The position numbers and the translations under genes were made by a program. This document shows positions 48,495-60,345 of a stretch of DNA of 64,000 nucleotides, piece after piece. The stretch covers positions 4,779,001 to 4,843,000 of the forward strand of contig OY987272.1 of the NCBI GenBank assembly GCA_963920665.1. The letters run 5' to 3'. This DNA comes from Straminergon stramineum. Taxonomy: Eukaryota > Streptophyta > Bryopsida > Hypnales > Calliergonaceae. The stretch's first letter is position 1; every line of letters begins with the position of its first letter. The notes under the pieces were generated by a model. That model saw only the letters and a program-made list of their open reading frames with translations, was not told the origin of the DNA and did no database searches.

Positions 48495-48856
48495 TAAGGG
48501 AGGGAACCCATTTCTGCCATGTAGACTGCTTTCTTTCTATACAAGTAGAGATGAGTAGTGATTAGTTATGGCGCAATTCGCAATGTAGTTGTGGCACATG
48601 ATGATTGGCTACAAGACTCTCAATATTGCAACCACCCCTTGGTCCGAAATAGGAAGGCCTCTATGACCAGTATGGGTCAAATAGAATCTTAAGCTACAAA
48701 ATTCAAAGTAATTATTTTTAGAGAAAGAAAATTTTGAAAAATTATGGAATCCTTCCAAACTCTATTTCTATACTTGGGAAAAATTTCCCCATTCGAGAAA
48801 CCTGCGCTCCATGTATGCGTAATTGCTGAAGTGGTTTGAGACGGGATGCTTGCCTC
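48495..48856. mobile_element. MITE family B, copy 3
   Basis: TAAGGGAGGGAACCCATTTC opens it and GGTTTGAGACGGGATGCTTGCCTC closes it as an inverted, diverged end. The interior GGCTACAAGACTCTCAATATTGC...TTGGTCCGAAATAGGAAGG matches the rejoined copy at 15109-19619. Confidence 0.6.
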
Positions 48857-50519
48857 AAACAAAATCATCTCAAAACCAGCAATGGTATCTATTTAGTGTG
48901 TACCACACAAAATAAAATGAAGAGTGTATTTTTAATAAGTTGGTGTGATGCACGAGCCGACTCATCAAGCCTACTAAACGGCGATCCTTGTCTGGACCTC
49001 TTGCACGTCAGCGGATAACGTGAATGCGCCACGTGTAACACATGCAACGACGGACAGGTCCAGGGGGAAGACAGTAACTTACCCTGCAGTTCTTTCTCCG
49101 TCCAAAAGTTTTTACCAAAAGTTTTTACCGAAGAGGTAAGTTAACACTTGTGCGTACACGTTCCCCAGTTCTTCCAAGTGTTGACACCTACACACAGTTC
49201 CACGTGTCACAATGGAATGCTAACCACTCAGCGTTCCCAGAATGAGTTCAGGGAAATTAGCCAAATGTTCATTTTTGGAAGATTTTTTGGAATTCAACAC
49301 TCAGGGCATGAAGAAATTAAGTAGCAACCGAGCAAAATTTAGCCAATTTAAGGATCGTTGATGCTAACATTTATGATTCACAAAAAAATCTTGACACACA
49401 AGTTCAAAAGAAGCAAAATCTATAGCCATACATCTTGTGAATCAATGTCTAGGTTTTTGTGACACCTTTCGGTCCAATTGTAGGTGTTGGTATTTTGTGA
49501 AGTATTAATGTACTTTAAAGCATCATCAATGGGTTGCATGAATTGTTGTAGTATTATAAATATGTTGAATGGGGAGATGATGATTTGTTTTGACCCGAAA
49601 TCATTGCTAAGGATGGAAAACATCCAATGGGTGACTTCACCTAAGATTGTAGGATGAAAAAAAAAATTGTTTGGCAAGTTGTTTGAGTATATTTTCAATG
49701 AATAAATATTGCAAAATTCCCTCATTATGGTATTCTTTATTTATCTAAAGAAGTAGATGCTCAATCCAAGGATTACCCTTACAATGCATTTTGGTCAATT
49801 CTTACTATTGTGTACTCTTGATGTAAACTTTTGCTATGAAAATGATATTTTTGGAATTTGATTGCATGTGATGAAATGAAGCCTATCAAGTGAAGATTCT
49901 ACTCCAATTGGAAATTTCAAAAAATTTGTAAATTTCAATATTTTATAGCAATATGAACTTTGGAACCACAGCCTTGGTTTGTTGAATTTCTAATTTGAGA
50001 TTAACATGGTAACTGTGGTATATACCATGATATTACACACAATAATATACATCTATGGTGAAAATTTCAGATTTTTTAAGTATATTTTGTATTGATATGA
50101 ATTTTCTTCATTTTTTTTCTTAAATAATTCACAGATTTTCAAACTTTCCCCAGAAAAATTTGAAAATTTTATGACTTGTAGTAGACATATGATTTCGTTA
50201 GTGAAAAATGAACATAAAATTTTTCACTTTCATCGCTAGTTGCAAAATGGGAGCATACAGAGGGATGGACACTGAGTCTTAAGATAAATGGCCATGGATC
50301 CATCCTTCCAAAGTTTTACTCCTATCCAATGCTACGGCGGAACCCTGATTTTTAGGGTTTGTGGCACATCAAGTTCAACCTTGCACACCGGCGAGTTTGT
50401 CAAATTTTGTTGTGTGCAGCATTTGCCACTTCAAAACTACGGGCTGCTACAGAGCCACAGTAAAACTAAATCTGCTGAGCCAAAATGCCGTGCATCGATT
50501 CATGATGCTCTTACAGGTT
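48857..50519. other. Unassigned region with two G-box motifs
   Basis: Bases 48960-49220 are GC-richer than the surroundings and contain CACGTG at 49030-49035 and 49201-49206, plus a direct repeat AAAAGTTTTTACC x2 near 49105. This looks like plant promoter sequence, but no adjacent coding exon was recognised. The rest is AT-rich. Confidence 0.35.
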
Positions 50520-50760
50520 CTCAGAGCCTTGCGATTTTAGAGTCGTTTAGAGAGATGAGTGTCAACTAATCCACGGAAGGGGTTCTCACAGTTTGCAACT
50601 TCAGATGAATCTTTTGAAGATGAATGGAGAGATGCATGTCAAGTAATCCACATTTGGGGTCATCAGAATTTGTAATTTCAGAATCATTTGAAGATGTTGA
50701 GAGAGATGGGTGTCAACTAATCCACGTTATGGGTTGCCAGAGTTTGCAAGTTCAGCCATG
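50520..50760. repeat. Three-copy tandem repeat, period about 74 bp
   Basis: GAGAGATG(A/C/G)(G/A)TGTCAA(C/G)TAATCCAC begins near 50550, 50625 and 50700. Each is followed by GGGT(T/C)..CAGA(A)TTTG(C/T)AA(C/T/G)TTCAG and, in two units, TTTGAAGATG. The units are diverged. Confidence 0.65.
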
Positions 50761-52711
50761 CAATTTCTGTGGTTTGTTTACGACATTCAAGCTTCCGTAA
50801 TTTTGAGCCCCAAAATCTCACCTCAATGTATTAGTCTCGTTCTAGTAGAGATTTCAAATTGCGTTGCCCAAATCGGTTGCATTCTCGGAGCACAGGTCTT
50901 GAATTCTGACACCCTATTCTTCTTGTGTTATTCGATTTGGAGCACTGCAAGGCTTATGGTTTTGAAGGCTTACTTTGTGCAATGCATGTAGACATGTAGA
51001 AGCTTTTAGGTTTGCAACCATTTCTGCAGTGCTATCTCTAACTCCAAGTTCACATTGCGAAGAGCTTCAGTAGTCGGTGTAAGATCTCGCCATCCTTGGT
51101 CCATTGAGTTGCAAGGTTGCTTATCAATTTGGACACCATGCAATTTTTTTCTTCAAAGTAAGTAGCAGAGTTGTAGGGTTTACACAACCTTCAACCAGAC
51201 ACCGGCAATATCTCCATGAATTCTGAGGTTTGCAGGAGCCATCACAGAACAACCTTGACCATGGAACCAACGTCAATTGCTGAGTTTTTTGGAAGTTGCA
51301 GACAGAAACTTCGGTGGTGATGTACTTTTAGGGTTGGCGTGGTCTTTATCTCCGCAATGGAAACCACATCTTCGTATCAGGTGAGACGTGCAGCTCTTGC
51401 TTTGTCCTGACCAGAAACTTACACAATACGTGAGAGTTGATTGAGTATCGAGTAGGGTTAGGGCAGAATGATACTCTGGGATGTTAGGGTAACATTCTCT
51501 CGCATGAATTGGTTCTAAGGAATTGCAGGGTCTATGCAATGGCTTATCGATTTCTGATATGAAAACAATTCTACTGCAGGTTATCTCTCTTTGATTTTGT
51601 ATTTATTTCTCTTGCAAGCTGCCATCCACATCTGCTTCGAATCCAGACACTGCTGTACAGTACAAGGAGGATAGACAGAGATGCACATTACGCAAATCTT
51701 TGTGCAATCGATACACTCTGTTGTTGAAATTTGACTTGGCAGGTTCAATGCTGTACTGGCGGGTTGAAGGCTATTAAACCCTAAACCAAGAAGATTAAAT
51801 TGGTTCTCCCGTTTTTTTGTTGGTTTTGTATAGATCTTATGGGGGGACGTTCTTTTGTCCAATTTCATTTATTTATTGACCAACACATGCAATGTTCTTC
51901 ACTGATGCTTCTGATGTAAAATTTGCCTCCTGAGAGAGAATGCAGCAACTGATGTCCTAGGTGGAATGGAACCAGGAGGGATTGCAAGCCAAGTGACTAT
52001 GGTCTGGACGAAGGACACTCATAGTCGCCACTTTCAAGCATTGTTTGACCAAATCCATTCGGAGATTGATCAAATTCTTAGGTGTTATTGTTACCATATG
52101 AAAGAAGATTTCAGCGCATCAAGAAATGCATCATTTGGATTTAGTTGGCAAGTGTTTATGAGTTCTCACAGTTTTACAAAAATTGATCTAAATCCAGCTC
52201 TGAAACAGACAGTGGGAGCAAAGTATTACCGTTCTCTTATTTAATATGCACCCAGTGTTCTACCTCGGAAGGACGTGACAAAGCTTTGCTTGCATTGCTA
52301 AGCACAGTAACGTTCTCACGTATTATGCAGAGTGTGGTGGCAAACATCAAGAGATTATTGCCGTGAAGTTCACCTCCATTTAGTGTGAAAATGATGTGTT
52401 TAACTCCAACTAGAACAGAGCCTATTGCACTGCCACTACACAAAATAAGTTCGGTTTCATCAAGGTACAAGAGATATTTGAATGTCATCAGGGTTTTATC
52501 AAGATCAAATGAATGAAAATCTGTGCAGATGAGAACGAGACACACTATGCATTTAATACAAGAGATGGCTTTCATGCTTGAAAGTGAAAAAATGAGTTTG
52601 GAATGAGTATTGCACTCAGGTGTAATTCTTTTTCTTCTCTTGATCATGTAATACAAAAATCATCATTGACACCAAAAACAAGAATATAGATAATGAGTTG
52701 CTGGGATTAGT
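50761..52711. other. Unassigned sequence
   Basis: Several frames of 88-139 codons occur (50710-50991 plus; 51273-51539 and 52237-52656 minus), but none resembles a known domain or joins to others through good splice sites. AAACCCTAA, a plant telo-box word, occurs near 51777. Confidence 0.35.
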
Positions 52712-52880
52712 CATGAAATCTTGAAATCTAATTCAACTTAGTTTTTAAGCTACGAATCATTTACAATTTACAAGATACTAAAAATCTGAATTAGACATGA
52801 AATCTTGAAATCTAAACCAACTAAGTTTTTAAGCTATGAATCAATCACAATTTACAAGATACTATAAATCTTATGACACT
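52712..52880. repeat. Two-copy tandem repeat, period 84 bp
   Basis: CATGAAATCTTGAAATCTAA starts at 52712 and 52796. Both continue to GTTTTTAAGCTA(C/T)GAATCA and CAATTTACAAGATACTA. About 90 percent alike by eye. Confidence 0.8.
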
Positions 52881-53734
52881 GGCATCAATGTTGATATTAG
52901 AAACCTACAATAGTTACCCCATGCACCCAAGACACAATGATAAACATGAAAAATGATGCATAGATGGATAGCATGCAATTAGCAATGTAAGAGATGTGAT
53001 TTGCATAACTTGTTCTATATGATGTAGCCTCCCTAACATAATCTCAATGTAGGGCAAGTTTGAGCCATTTGATTGCCTTGAGATCATAAAATACTTACAA
53101 AAAACAAAAACTGCAAGTCTATCATGATAGCTCTCTGCTACCATGTGCATACTTAAATGCTATTGCACACATAGTAAAGTCCTATAGTAAAAACTCTAGC
53201 TTTAATATGACTCTTTCTTGCAAACAACTTGCAGAACTTGTTTTCATTGAGAATATGATCTTTGATTTACTACACCAAGTATGGTTTGCCATTAATCCAA
53301 CCATAACCCAAATTGGTTAAAAAATATCTAACAACAATCATTCTGTAACGAGAATATAGAATGCAAATCTGAAATTGTTCATCTTGTTGTTGTAGTGCCC
53401 AAACTGCTTCACTGCAACAAACCCTAATTTCCAGTAACAAGCTCCTGCAACAACCTGGCTGACAAGGCGGAAGGTGCAGAAGTGTGGACCCCGTGTGCCT
53501 GAGACCCTCAGGCTCGGCGTGAGAGCCGCCAGCCCCGCTCCCACGCATCGGCCCCACGAGCATTCCTTGGCAATCTTGCAATCCACGCATGCGCCTTGTT
53601 GCAAGCAACAGAATTCCAGTTTTTCTTCCTCGGAAAACGGAAGATACCGAGTGGTCACGGAAATGGAGGACGACTTGCTATGCAAGTCGCAACCGGTCCC
53701 GCCCTACTCTCTGCTTTTGTTATGTAGCCGCATA

Positions 53735-54178
53735 TGCGAGCTTCCTGAGATCCTACGAACAAAAGTCTGGAATTTGGGATCTTGTCGCGCAAGGAATAAT
53801 CGCATTGGAAGGACTGCGAAGCTTCTGAAATGTGGTGGGAATTTAGGAATGTGCCAGGCGAGTCGAATGAATGAGCAATCATGAGTTGAGGACGCCAGGT
53901 TTGAATTCGCCGGAGGAGCTGAGCTTGATCAGTGGAAGGTAAGCGCATTGTCCATTGTAGCTTCCGAAGCTGAGCTAATTGTGTAGTCAGTCATGGTGTG
54001 TGTGCAAGCTTAGATCCTACAAGAAGTTGGAATACTGTCATGCGAGGAATAATCACATCGAAAGTAATGCGAAGTTTCCAAATCCTAATGAGAACTTACG
54101 AATTTGCCAGTCTTGAGGACCCCAGGTTGGAATTCGCTGGAGGAGCTAAGCTTGATTAGTGCAAGTTGCTCGCAAAGC
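53735..54178. repeat. Direct duplication, offset about 265 bp
   Basis: GATCCTACGAACAAAAGTCTGGAA...GCGCAAGGAATAATCGCATTGG...GGTTTGAATTCGCCGGAGG (53750-53945) matches GATCCTACAAGAAGTTGGAA...GCGAGGAATAATCACATCG...GGTTGGAATTCGCTGGAGG (54012-54175). No coding sense was recognised. Confidence 0.6.
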
Positions 54179-54319
54179 TTCATTAAGTTAGAACAGGAGG
54201 CTCCGACCGTGCTTTTGTTGGCATGAGCCTAGTAGATTCTTGAATTTTCAGCAGGGTTTGGAAACTTCGCACTTTGAATACATGCACTGATTCGGATATA
54301 AAACGACGTAATCAGAATT

Positions 54320-54740
54320 AGGTCAGTTTCGGATAATGCTGCTTGATATGCACCTTCGTCCACCTTTGTAAATAACGATCGCCTGCTTTGCGAGCAATTT
54401 GCGCAAATCGAGCACAGCCCTCGAGATCGTTCAACCTCAATGGCGTTTTCTTCAAATTGAAACCTTCCAAATGCAAATAGGGTTTTGGAAACATCGCATT
54501 GATTCTACACGCTCCGACATCGAATCGTACAATGTCTAACATTCCTCCCTCTCGCTTTCCTAATTGGATACGGTTTTAAGACGGGGTTATCATAGAGTAC
54601 TTCAGTTGGTCAATTTCGGATATGTCCACTTGGATTTGCACATTCGTCAGCCATTACGTACCATTCATTAACGATCCCACGCTTGCGCGCAGCTTGCACG
54701 AATCGAGCTCAGCCGTCGAGATCGACTACCATGAATGGCT
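54320..54740. repeat. Direct duplication, offset about 285 bp
   Basis: ATATGCACCTTCGTC..AACGATCGCCTGCTTTGCGAGC..AATCGAGCACAGCCCTCGAGATCG (54338-54430) matches TTTGCACATTCGTC..AACGATCCCACGCTTGCGCGC..AATCGAGCTCAGCCGTCGAGATCG (54634-54725). A following TCAATGGCG/TGAATGGC is shared. Confidence 0.6.
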
Positions 54741-57020
54741 ATATAATTGTACTCCGCAGTAATTGACACCTTCTCCTGACTGCAATTCAAAGTGAGGCAT
54801 GCGATCGGAGACTTGTGCTGAACGTGATTCCACCACGCGTTTTCAGGAGGGGAGACTCGCCGCATGCTCCTAGCCAAGCGGACGCCACTTGGCTGGCGCT
54901 TCAGCGTCTCGCCGCCACGTGCTTGCCGCAGGCCAGAGTGAGAATTGACGAGTCGCCATCTCCGAAGACTTCTTGCGAAGTGGTGAGTGGTTCCGACACA
55001 CGACGGGTAATCAAACCCTAATCTGGTGATAAGAACATGAGGGGAGTGGCGAATGACGGAGGTGCCGCGTGGGTGCTGCCAACTCGGATTTTGTATGGGC
55101 CAGCTCACTTCCCATCATGATTCGGATTGAGTAAAAGGAATCAGGAGCGGTTCTAACCTTCCTATTATTTATCGGCATAATAACTTATCATGAAGGTAAC
55201 TACACGAAAAAAATGTCCTAATGAGCAATTGAGCATTGTTACTATTATAAAATTCCCTACTTTTTTGTTGGATCTTAGTGGAAGTCAAATGAATATTCTA
55301 AATTCTCTTTATATGTATATTTAGGACACCCTAAGAATAAACTATGTATTTTCAAAGTGCTAAAGATGAGTGTATCAAAAAATGATTGTAGGCTCTTATG
55401 GATTGAGGCAACTAGAATATTTTAGTCAAGGATTTGTAGGTGTCGGATTTTGAAATGGGCCGATCAAGTCATTGAATAAGTGTCATGATTATGTAAATCC
55501 ACCATTCGATACACATTGTAATTTTTTCAACATGCTTGGTTAGTGGATGATCATATTGTCAATTGTAAATGCTTTACAAACATGAATTTTAGAAGTGAAT
55601 ATCTCTCCATCACCTGGCCAAAGTTCTAAATTCCAATCTGGCATGATGTTTCTTGTAATTAATTAATTTTTAAAAATATTCATTTAGCCAAATATCAATT
55701 GAATTTAAGTTGAATTGCAAAGAGTGGCAAATATGGATGCACATACCTCAAAACTTTGATTAGATTGCTCTAATGAATATTTCATACCTTGATTCTCTAA
55801 TCTCTACCATTCATTGGCCAAAAAACAGCCATGGCATCCTTTAAGGGTTAATAATATTACGCACCAAGTGAAGGTGGAGCTATAAAAATAAAAACCATTC
55901 CATTGACATTGTTGTACGCTTACAAGAGACTCAAAACCAATGTTCAAGAAAAAAATGGCAGCTAGTTCAATGTTAGCCGGTGGACTTGGAAAAAAACAAG
56001 TTACAATTTGAACACATAAGCAAAGAATTGTTGTAAAATTTTTATTTTGAGTAAAAAATAGATATATTGACCAGACTCCATTTCAATTTGGGCATTGAAA
56101 GAAAATAGCTGATAAAACTCAAAAAAATCCTCAATGCTAGTCAAAACTACACTGAATAGGGAGATTATGGGGACCCATACAAATTAATCAACATTCCACA
56201 CTATATAAATATCTACCTTCATTGTACATCAGTAATTATTGAAGTGTCCGGGGATGTACATCATGTTTCAAACATCTACAATTTTCTACGATCAATCTCT
56301 TTAATTCTTTCGTCCCTTTAAGTTAATACCCCTATTCAGTGTACAACTGAGCTTAGTTTTTACTTGAAACCTGGCGCACCCTGTGGCGGTTACTTACAGG
56401 AAATATCATATCGCCTTAACCTGCATGCCCCACCAAATCACCAATGCATGAGTAATAATGCATAATTCTTTCCTAGCACGAGGAGCTTTAATTTGCAAAT
56501 ATCTATGAGCCCATCAAGCTATTGTACTGTAGAAGTAAAGCTTCAGTTCCGTTCGACAAAATTCATGCGTCCGAATTTGAATGTTTGAGATTGAATTTCA
56601 AGTCCGAAAGGCCTTTGCAGGCTCGTTCTGTGTCGTCCATGTGTTGCCACAATACAATGGTTCCCCCGGCGCGCATGCACCGAACACAGACTAACTTAAT
56701 TTAAGTTGCTTTTTCTCATCAACCCCAGCATGATCGAAGCGAAGCAGCCCACTTGCCTTTAAGTTCTGTCGTGCAATGCGCAAGTGCCATAACTGACTAG
56801 ACAAGAACATGAATCAGCAGTTTGCATGCCCCAGCGGCTTTGCCAAGACGCCGAATCACATGCAGGGCTTCATCGATCGAAGCGTTGATCGAGGGAGTCG
56901 AGGATTGGGAGCGTCCGTCGGAGCTCCACGCGGGGATAATAATAATGACTCACGGATAAGTGTCTGCTAGTCCTTCACAGTACTGTACAGTGTGGGGTGT
57001 CCAAAAAGATGGAGAATGTC
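54741..57020. other. Unassigned sequence with a family F repeat
   Basis: The 54800-55020 part is GC-richer and ends with AAACCCTAA, a telo-box-like word near 55013. Bases 55950-56160 are family F copy 2 (TTTTGAGTAAAAAATAGA...GATAAAACTCAAAAAAATCC). Bases 56850-56990 are rich in ATCGATCGA and may be promoter DNA. No coding exon could be named. Confidence 0.35.
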
Positions 57021-57515
57021 GAGACAATGGTGCCATTCCTCAACTTTGGCACTTTTACTGTTTAGACCGCAAAGTTGATGAAACAACCCCTTTTTATACC
57101 GGCACCATGAGGCTAGATTGCACCATTTCAAAGTAAAGGTGTACTTTTCGTCAAATAAATGTAATCTTTTTTCACTAGAAATTTTCCATTTTCTATTTTG
57201 AATGTGGATGAAGTTATCAATATTTGGATGAAAAAGTGGATGAATATGATTGGAATTTTTTTATTGGCCCAAAAGATGGATGAATGTGGAAATACAATGC
57301 TTCACTAAATTTTAAGTGATCGCCATCTTGGCACTTTCTCAAAAAGGAAAGGAAAAAGGCTAGTCTGAAATGTATGTCTATCCAAAATGGCACTTTTCTA
57401 TTTAGACCACGTAGTTTGGAATGCATACCTATCCTAGATAGTACATTTGCGGTTGAAAACACACAATCTGAACATGGCATATGGCATGGTACCATTGTAA
57501 TGAAATTCCCTACAA
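57021..57515. repeat. Degenerate family E-related repeats
   Basis: ACTTTGGCACTTTTACTGTTTAGACC (57049 onward) and AAATGGCACTTTTCTATTTAGACCACG (57388 onward) share words with the interior of the MITE at 8842-9099. The ends (CAATGGTGCCATT, GGTACCATTGTAATGAAATT) are inverted but poorly conserved. Stretches longer than 20 identical bases were not seen. Confidence 0.4.
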
Positions 57516-59019
57516 AAATACATAATGGTAATTTGGACCATTCTATGTTTTTGCATAATGTAGAATATAGTTGACATTTTTTTATTTTGCACAATCAACA
57601 TTCTTATCTTATGCAATCCCAATTAAGCATACCAAATTTGAGTTTCAAAGAAGCGAAACTCCATTTTGGATGAGTTATTTCGTTCAATATTTATGTTTTT
57701 TTGCATGAAAATTGATTGAAAAACATTGGTGTTGAGTTTTTTTAATTTTGATTGTATATGTATGTAGCATATATCCATACACACATCTTTCCTTCAATAA
57801 GTATTTACAAAAAGTTTTAGAATTTTCCTCTAAAAACATTTTTAACGCTGAGGTGACATTGTTCAAATTTTGTAAAATAGATATCCCTATATTTTAAATA
57901 GAAATAAATATCTCTATAAAATCTAATTACAAAATTTTCTAGAAATAGAAATTGTCATTTGTTTTTTAAAATACCACATTTCAATAGTTAACTTTGTATT
58001 CCTTTTGTTTTGAATTAAGTATCCCATTTCATAAAAGTCCATAAGACTAGAAAAAAGCTCTCTAATTTTTCTTACATTTAGAGGTATCAAGCTCAAGAAA
58101 TAGAATTTCAACTTTTAGAATTTAAGGTTTTGAATTTAGTTACTTTTGTCTTCTTATCGTAGTAGCATTACATGATTGAAATCACCAATGGCAATAATTA
58201 CAAGGTATTACACATGGGAAAACATCACTTAGAGCTTGCTAAAGAAATACCTACTCGCCTCCTTAGTTATACACACATTACACACAATGTTCATGAAGCT
58301 ATGCAAAGTATAGTAGACACTTAATTTGGGACAAAAAACAACCAAATGGGACATTTGATTCAAGATAGGAGTATTAACTATTGATTTTTCCCTAGCATTG
58401 ATACTTACTAGCTTGCAACTAACTTTTCTACCTCTCATTTAGAAAAAAAATCTCTCAAATTCATGCACTCTTCATTCTAAAATAGCAAGTCAAAATGCAT
58501 CTTCAAAGACTCTTATAATATGACTAAAAAAAAAGAAACTATATATCTATTCTAGACCCCACTATTTCTACTTTACTCTACTTATTTTCTTTATTTTAGT
58601 TTTTGACTCAGCTCAAAGTAATTCTTATACAAATTCAAAGAAAAGAGATTAAGCCATAGATGCACCCAAATGTGCAATCTACATTTGGGCCATAAATGGC
58701 CACCTACAACCATCCAATAACACTACAAACTTTTAAGATTGATTAACTAATGGGAGTTATAGAATTTTTTGAAGCAACCAACAAGGATTTGAAGCATTCT
58801 AGGTGGGTTGAGAGGGAGTTGTGTGAGTAGATATTCTATACTTTCAACAATGAAAATTCTCAAAATATTATTGGAGTTTTTGAAAATTGCAAAACAACTT
58901 GGGTTGAAAATCTCTTGAGGTTGCCAACCCCATTGAGAAAATTCGAATACTACAGGAAAAGATTGCAAAAAAAGTAGCATATGTGGATGCTGCTTCCTTA
59001 CTATTGGCCTTGTGTGCGT
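57516..59019. other. AT-rich sequence, nothing recognised
   Basis: Only short A/T-biased frames. No repeat pairing was found by eye apart from the family F block that begins after this stretch. Confidence 0.4.
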
Positions 59020-59245
59020 AACCATGTTGGGGGAAAAGCTGCATATAGTTCAAAGTTAGACAATGGAATTGGTAAAAAAACCTTTTGCAATTTGAAAACA
59101 TCGGCAAAGGAACTAGTGAAAAATCTACAAAATTTCTATTTTGAGTAAAAAATAGAGAAAATAACCGGACTCCGTACTTGAAAAAACAGTTCAAATTGGG
59201 AATTAGCCGGTAAAACTCAAAAAAATCCCGAACGCTGGTGGGTAA
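59020..59245. repeat. Dispersed repeat family F, copy 3
   Basis: Contains TTCTATTTTGAGTAAAAAAT, then GGACTCCGTACTTG, then AGCCGGTAAAACTCAAAAAA. It aligns with 55950-56160 and 13770-13960 in the same order and direction. The type is unknown. Confidence 0.5.
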
Positions 59246-59850
59246 TGCTTCCTTCCTAAAAGAACTGAGATGCGTTGACTACCGGTAGTCAATATCGTAT
59301 GACGGTATAACTGACTAACGACCACGAAACTCCAGGGAAACGAATACCCGAAGTGAAAGCCAATCGCACTTCCAGCATTGAAACTGAAACTGAAGGCGGA
59401 ACCGCATTCAACCCGGAATGCAGATAATAAGTAACTCAAATTAACCTCCTGTTATCACGATCAAGCACTGGTCCGAAATTCGATTCCCCCAATGTGCTCC
59501 AGCTGCTCAAGAGTCAAGACCTTGTTAAATGCGTTAAAAGTTCCAGAGTAAGAAAGAATTTAGGACCAATTTTGCTAAATCTAGCGGTGGACTGCTATTG
59601 CCAAGTGATTCTATGCACTGATCCAGTGATCGTGACAAGACCGATTGCAGTACTACCATAATTCTGCCGTAATAAGTTAACAACTCCAGCGGATTGCCAC
59701 CCTCGTTGCTTTTGTTGGTCTTGAATAATTCTGGACCCTTTCATTCAAACAAAAAACGTACTGTACTGTAACTTAAAAATAGTCCATGGGTTAGTACTGC
59801 AACTTACTCAACCAATGCACCTGTTCCATTCGTCAGGGAATCCAGTTCCT
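59246..59850. other. Unassigned sequence
   Basis: Moderately GC-rich, with no recognised exon, element or RNA gene. Confidence 0.35.
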
Positions 59851-59853
59851 GGG

Positions 59854-60093
59854 TCATGAAGCCAATAACTTTAAGTTTCCTTCCACCAGGACTGCCTGCA
59901 TTTCCAAATACAAATCAGCATGAAAAGGGCACCCCCGATGCTTCTCTGGTGCACCGTCACTGGTGGCGGCCCCTGCAGCCCACATGGGTGTCGGATGGGC
60001 AGAGGAAGCAGGAGATCCACTTTCAGATCTTCGGAGTTCGAACTTCGAAGCCGCGACCTCCGTCTGGATCCCACCACCGGCGATGGATCCCAT
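59854..60093 (-). CDS. Possible first exon of an unidentified gene
   Basis: A GC-rich open frame starts with ATG at 60091-60093 (MGSIAGGGIQTEVAASKFEL...) and runs 79 codons. Upstream lies promoter-like DNA including a G-box (CACGTG, 60194-60199). The protein is not recognised and the downstream continuation was not found. A donor may lie inside (a weak GTATTT). It could equally be a leader or chance frame. Confidence 0.25.
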   Translation of the reverse strand: MGSIAGGGIQTEVAASKFELRRSESGSPASSAHPTPMWAAGAATSDGAPEKHRGCPFHADLYLEMQAVLVEGNLKLLAS

Positions 60094-60345
60094 CGCAGCG
60101 CAGGGCGTGATTAAGAACTGGTTCAATTTAGGTGCGTGGGCCAGGTGGGCGGGGGTGACGCAGCAGTCACGTCGTGGCGGGAATCGGGGGATCCACGTGG
60201 CGGTCGTCTGGGGTTGGGGTTGGGTCCTGACCGGTACTTACCGACCGCCCAAACAGTCATCGGAGTGATCGGACCCGCTTGCCGAGAGGCTGCCGACTGA
60301 CGTTAGATTAGGCGTGATCTAGGGTTGGATCAGCTTGGGCATTGG
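60094..60345. promoter_or_regulatory. GC-rich promoter-like island with G-box
   Basis: CCACGTGG at 60193-60200 (G-box core CACGTG), plus TGACG and CACGTC words at 60155-60175, in a GC-rich stretch standing out from AT-rich flanks. Such elements bind bZIP/bHLH factors in plants. Which gene is served is unclear; the minus-strand frame starting at 60093 is the nearest candidate. Confidence 0.4.

Noticed and set aside
52237..52656. 139-codon minus-strand frame with hydrophobic stretches
   Set aside because: No known family or splice context; length is possible by chance in AT-rich DNA.
54668..55108. 146-codon minus-strand frame
   Set aside because: No domain was recognised, it overlaps a local duplication, and no splice partner was found.
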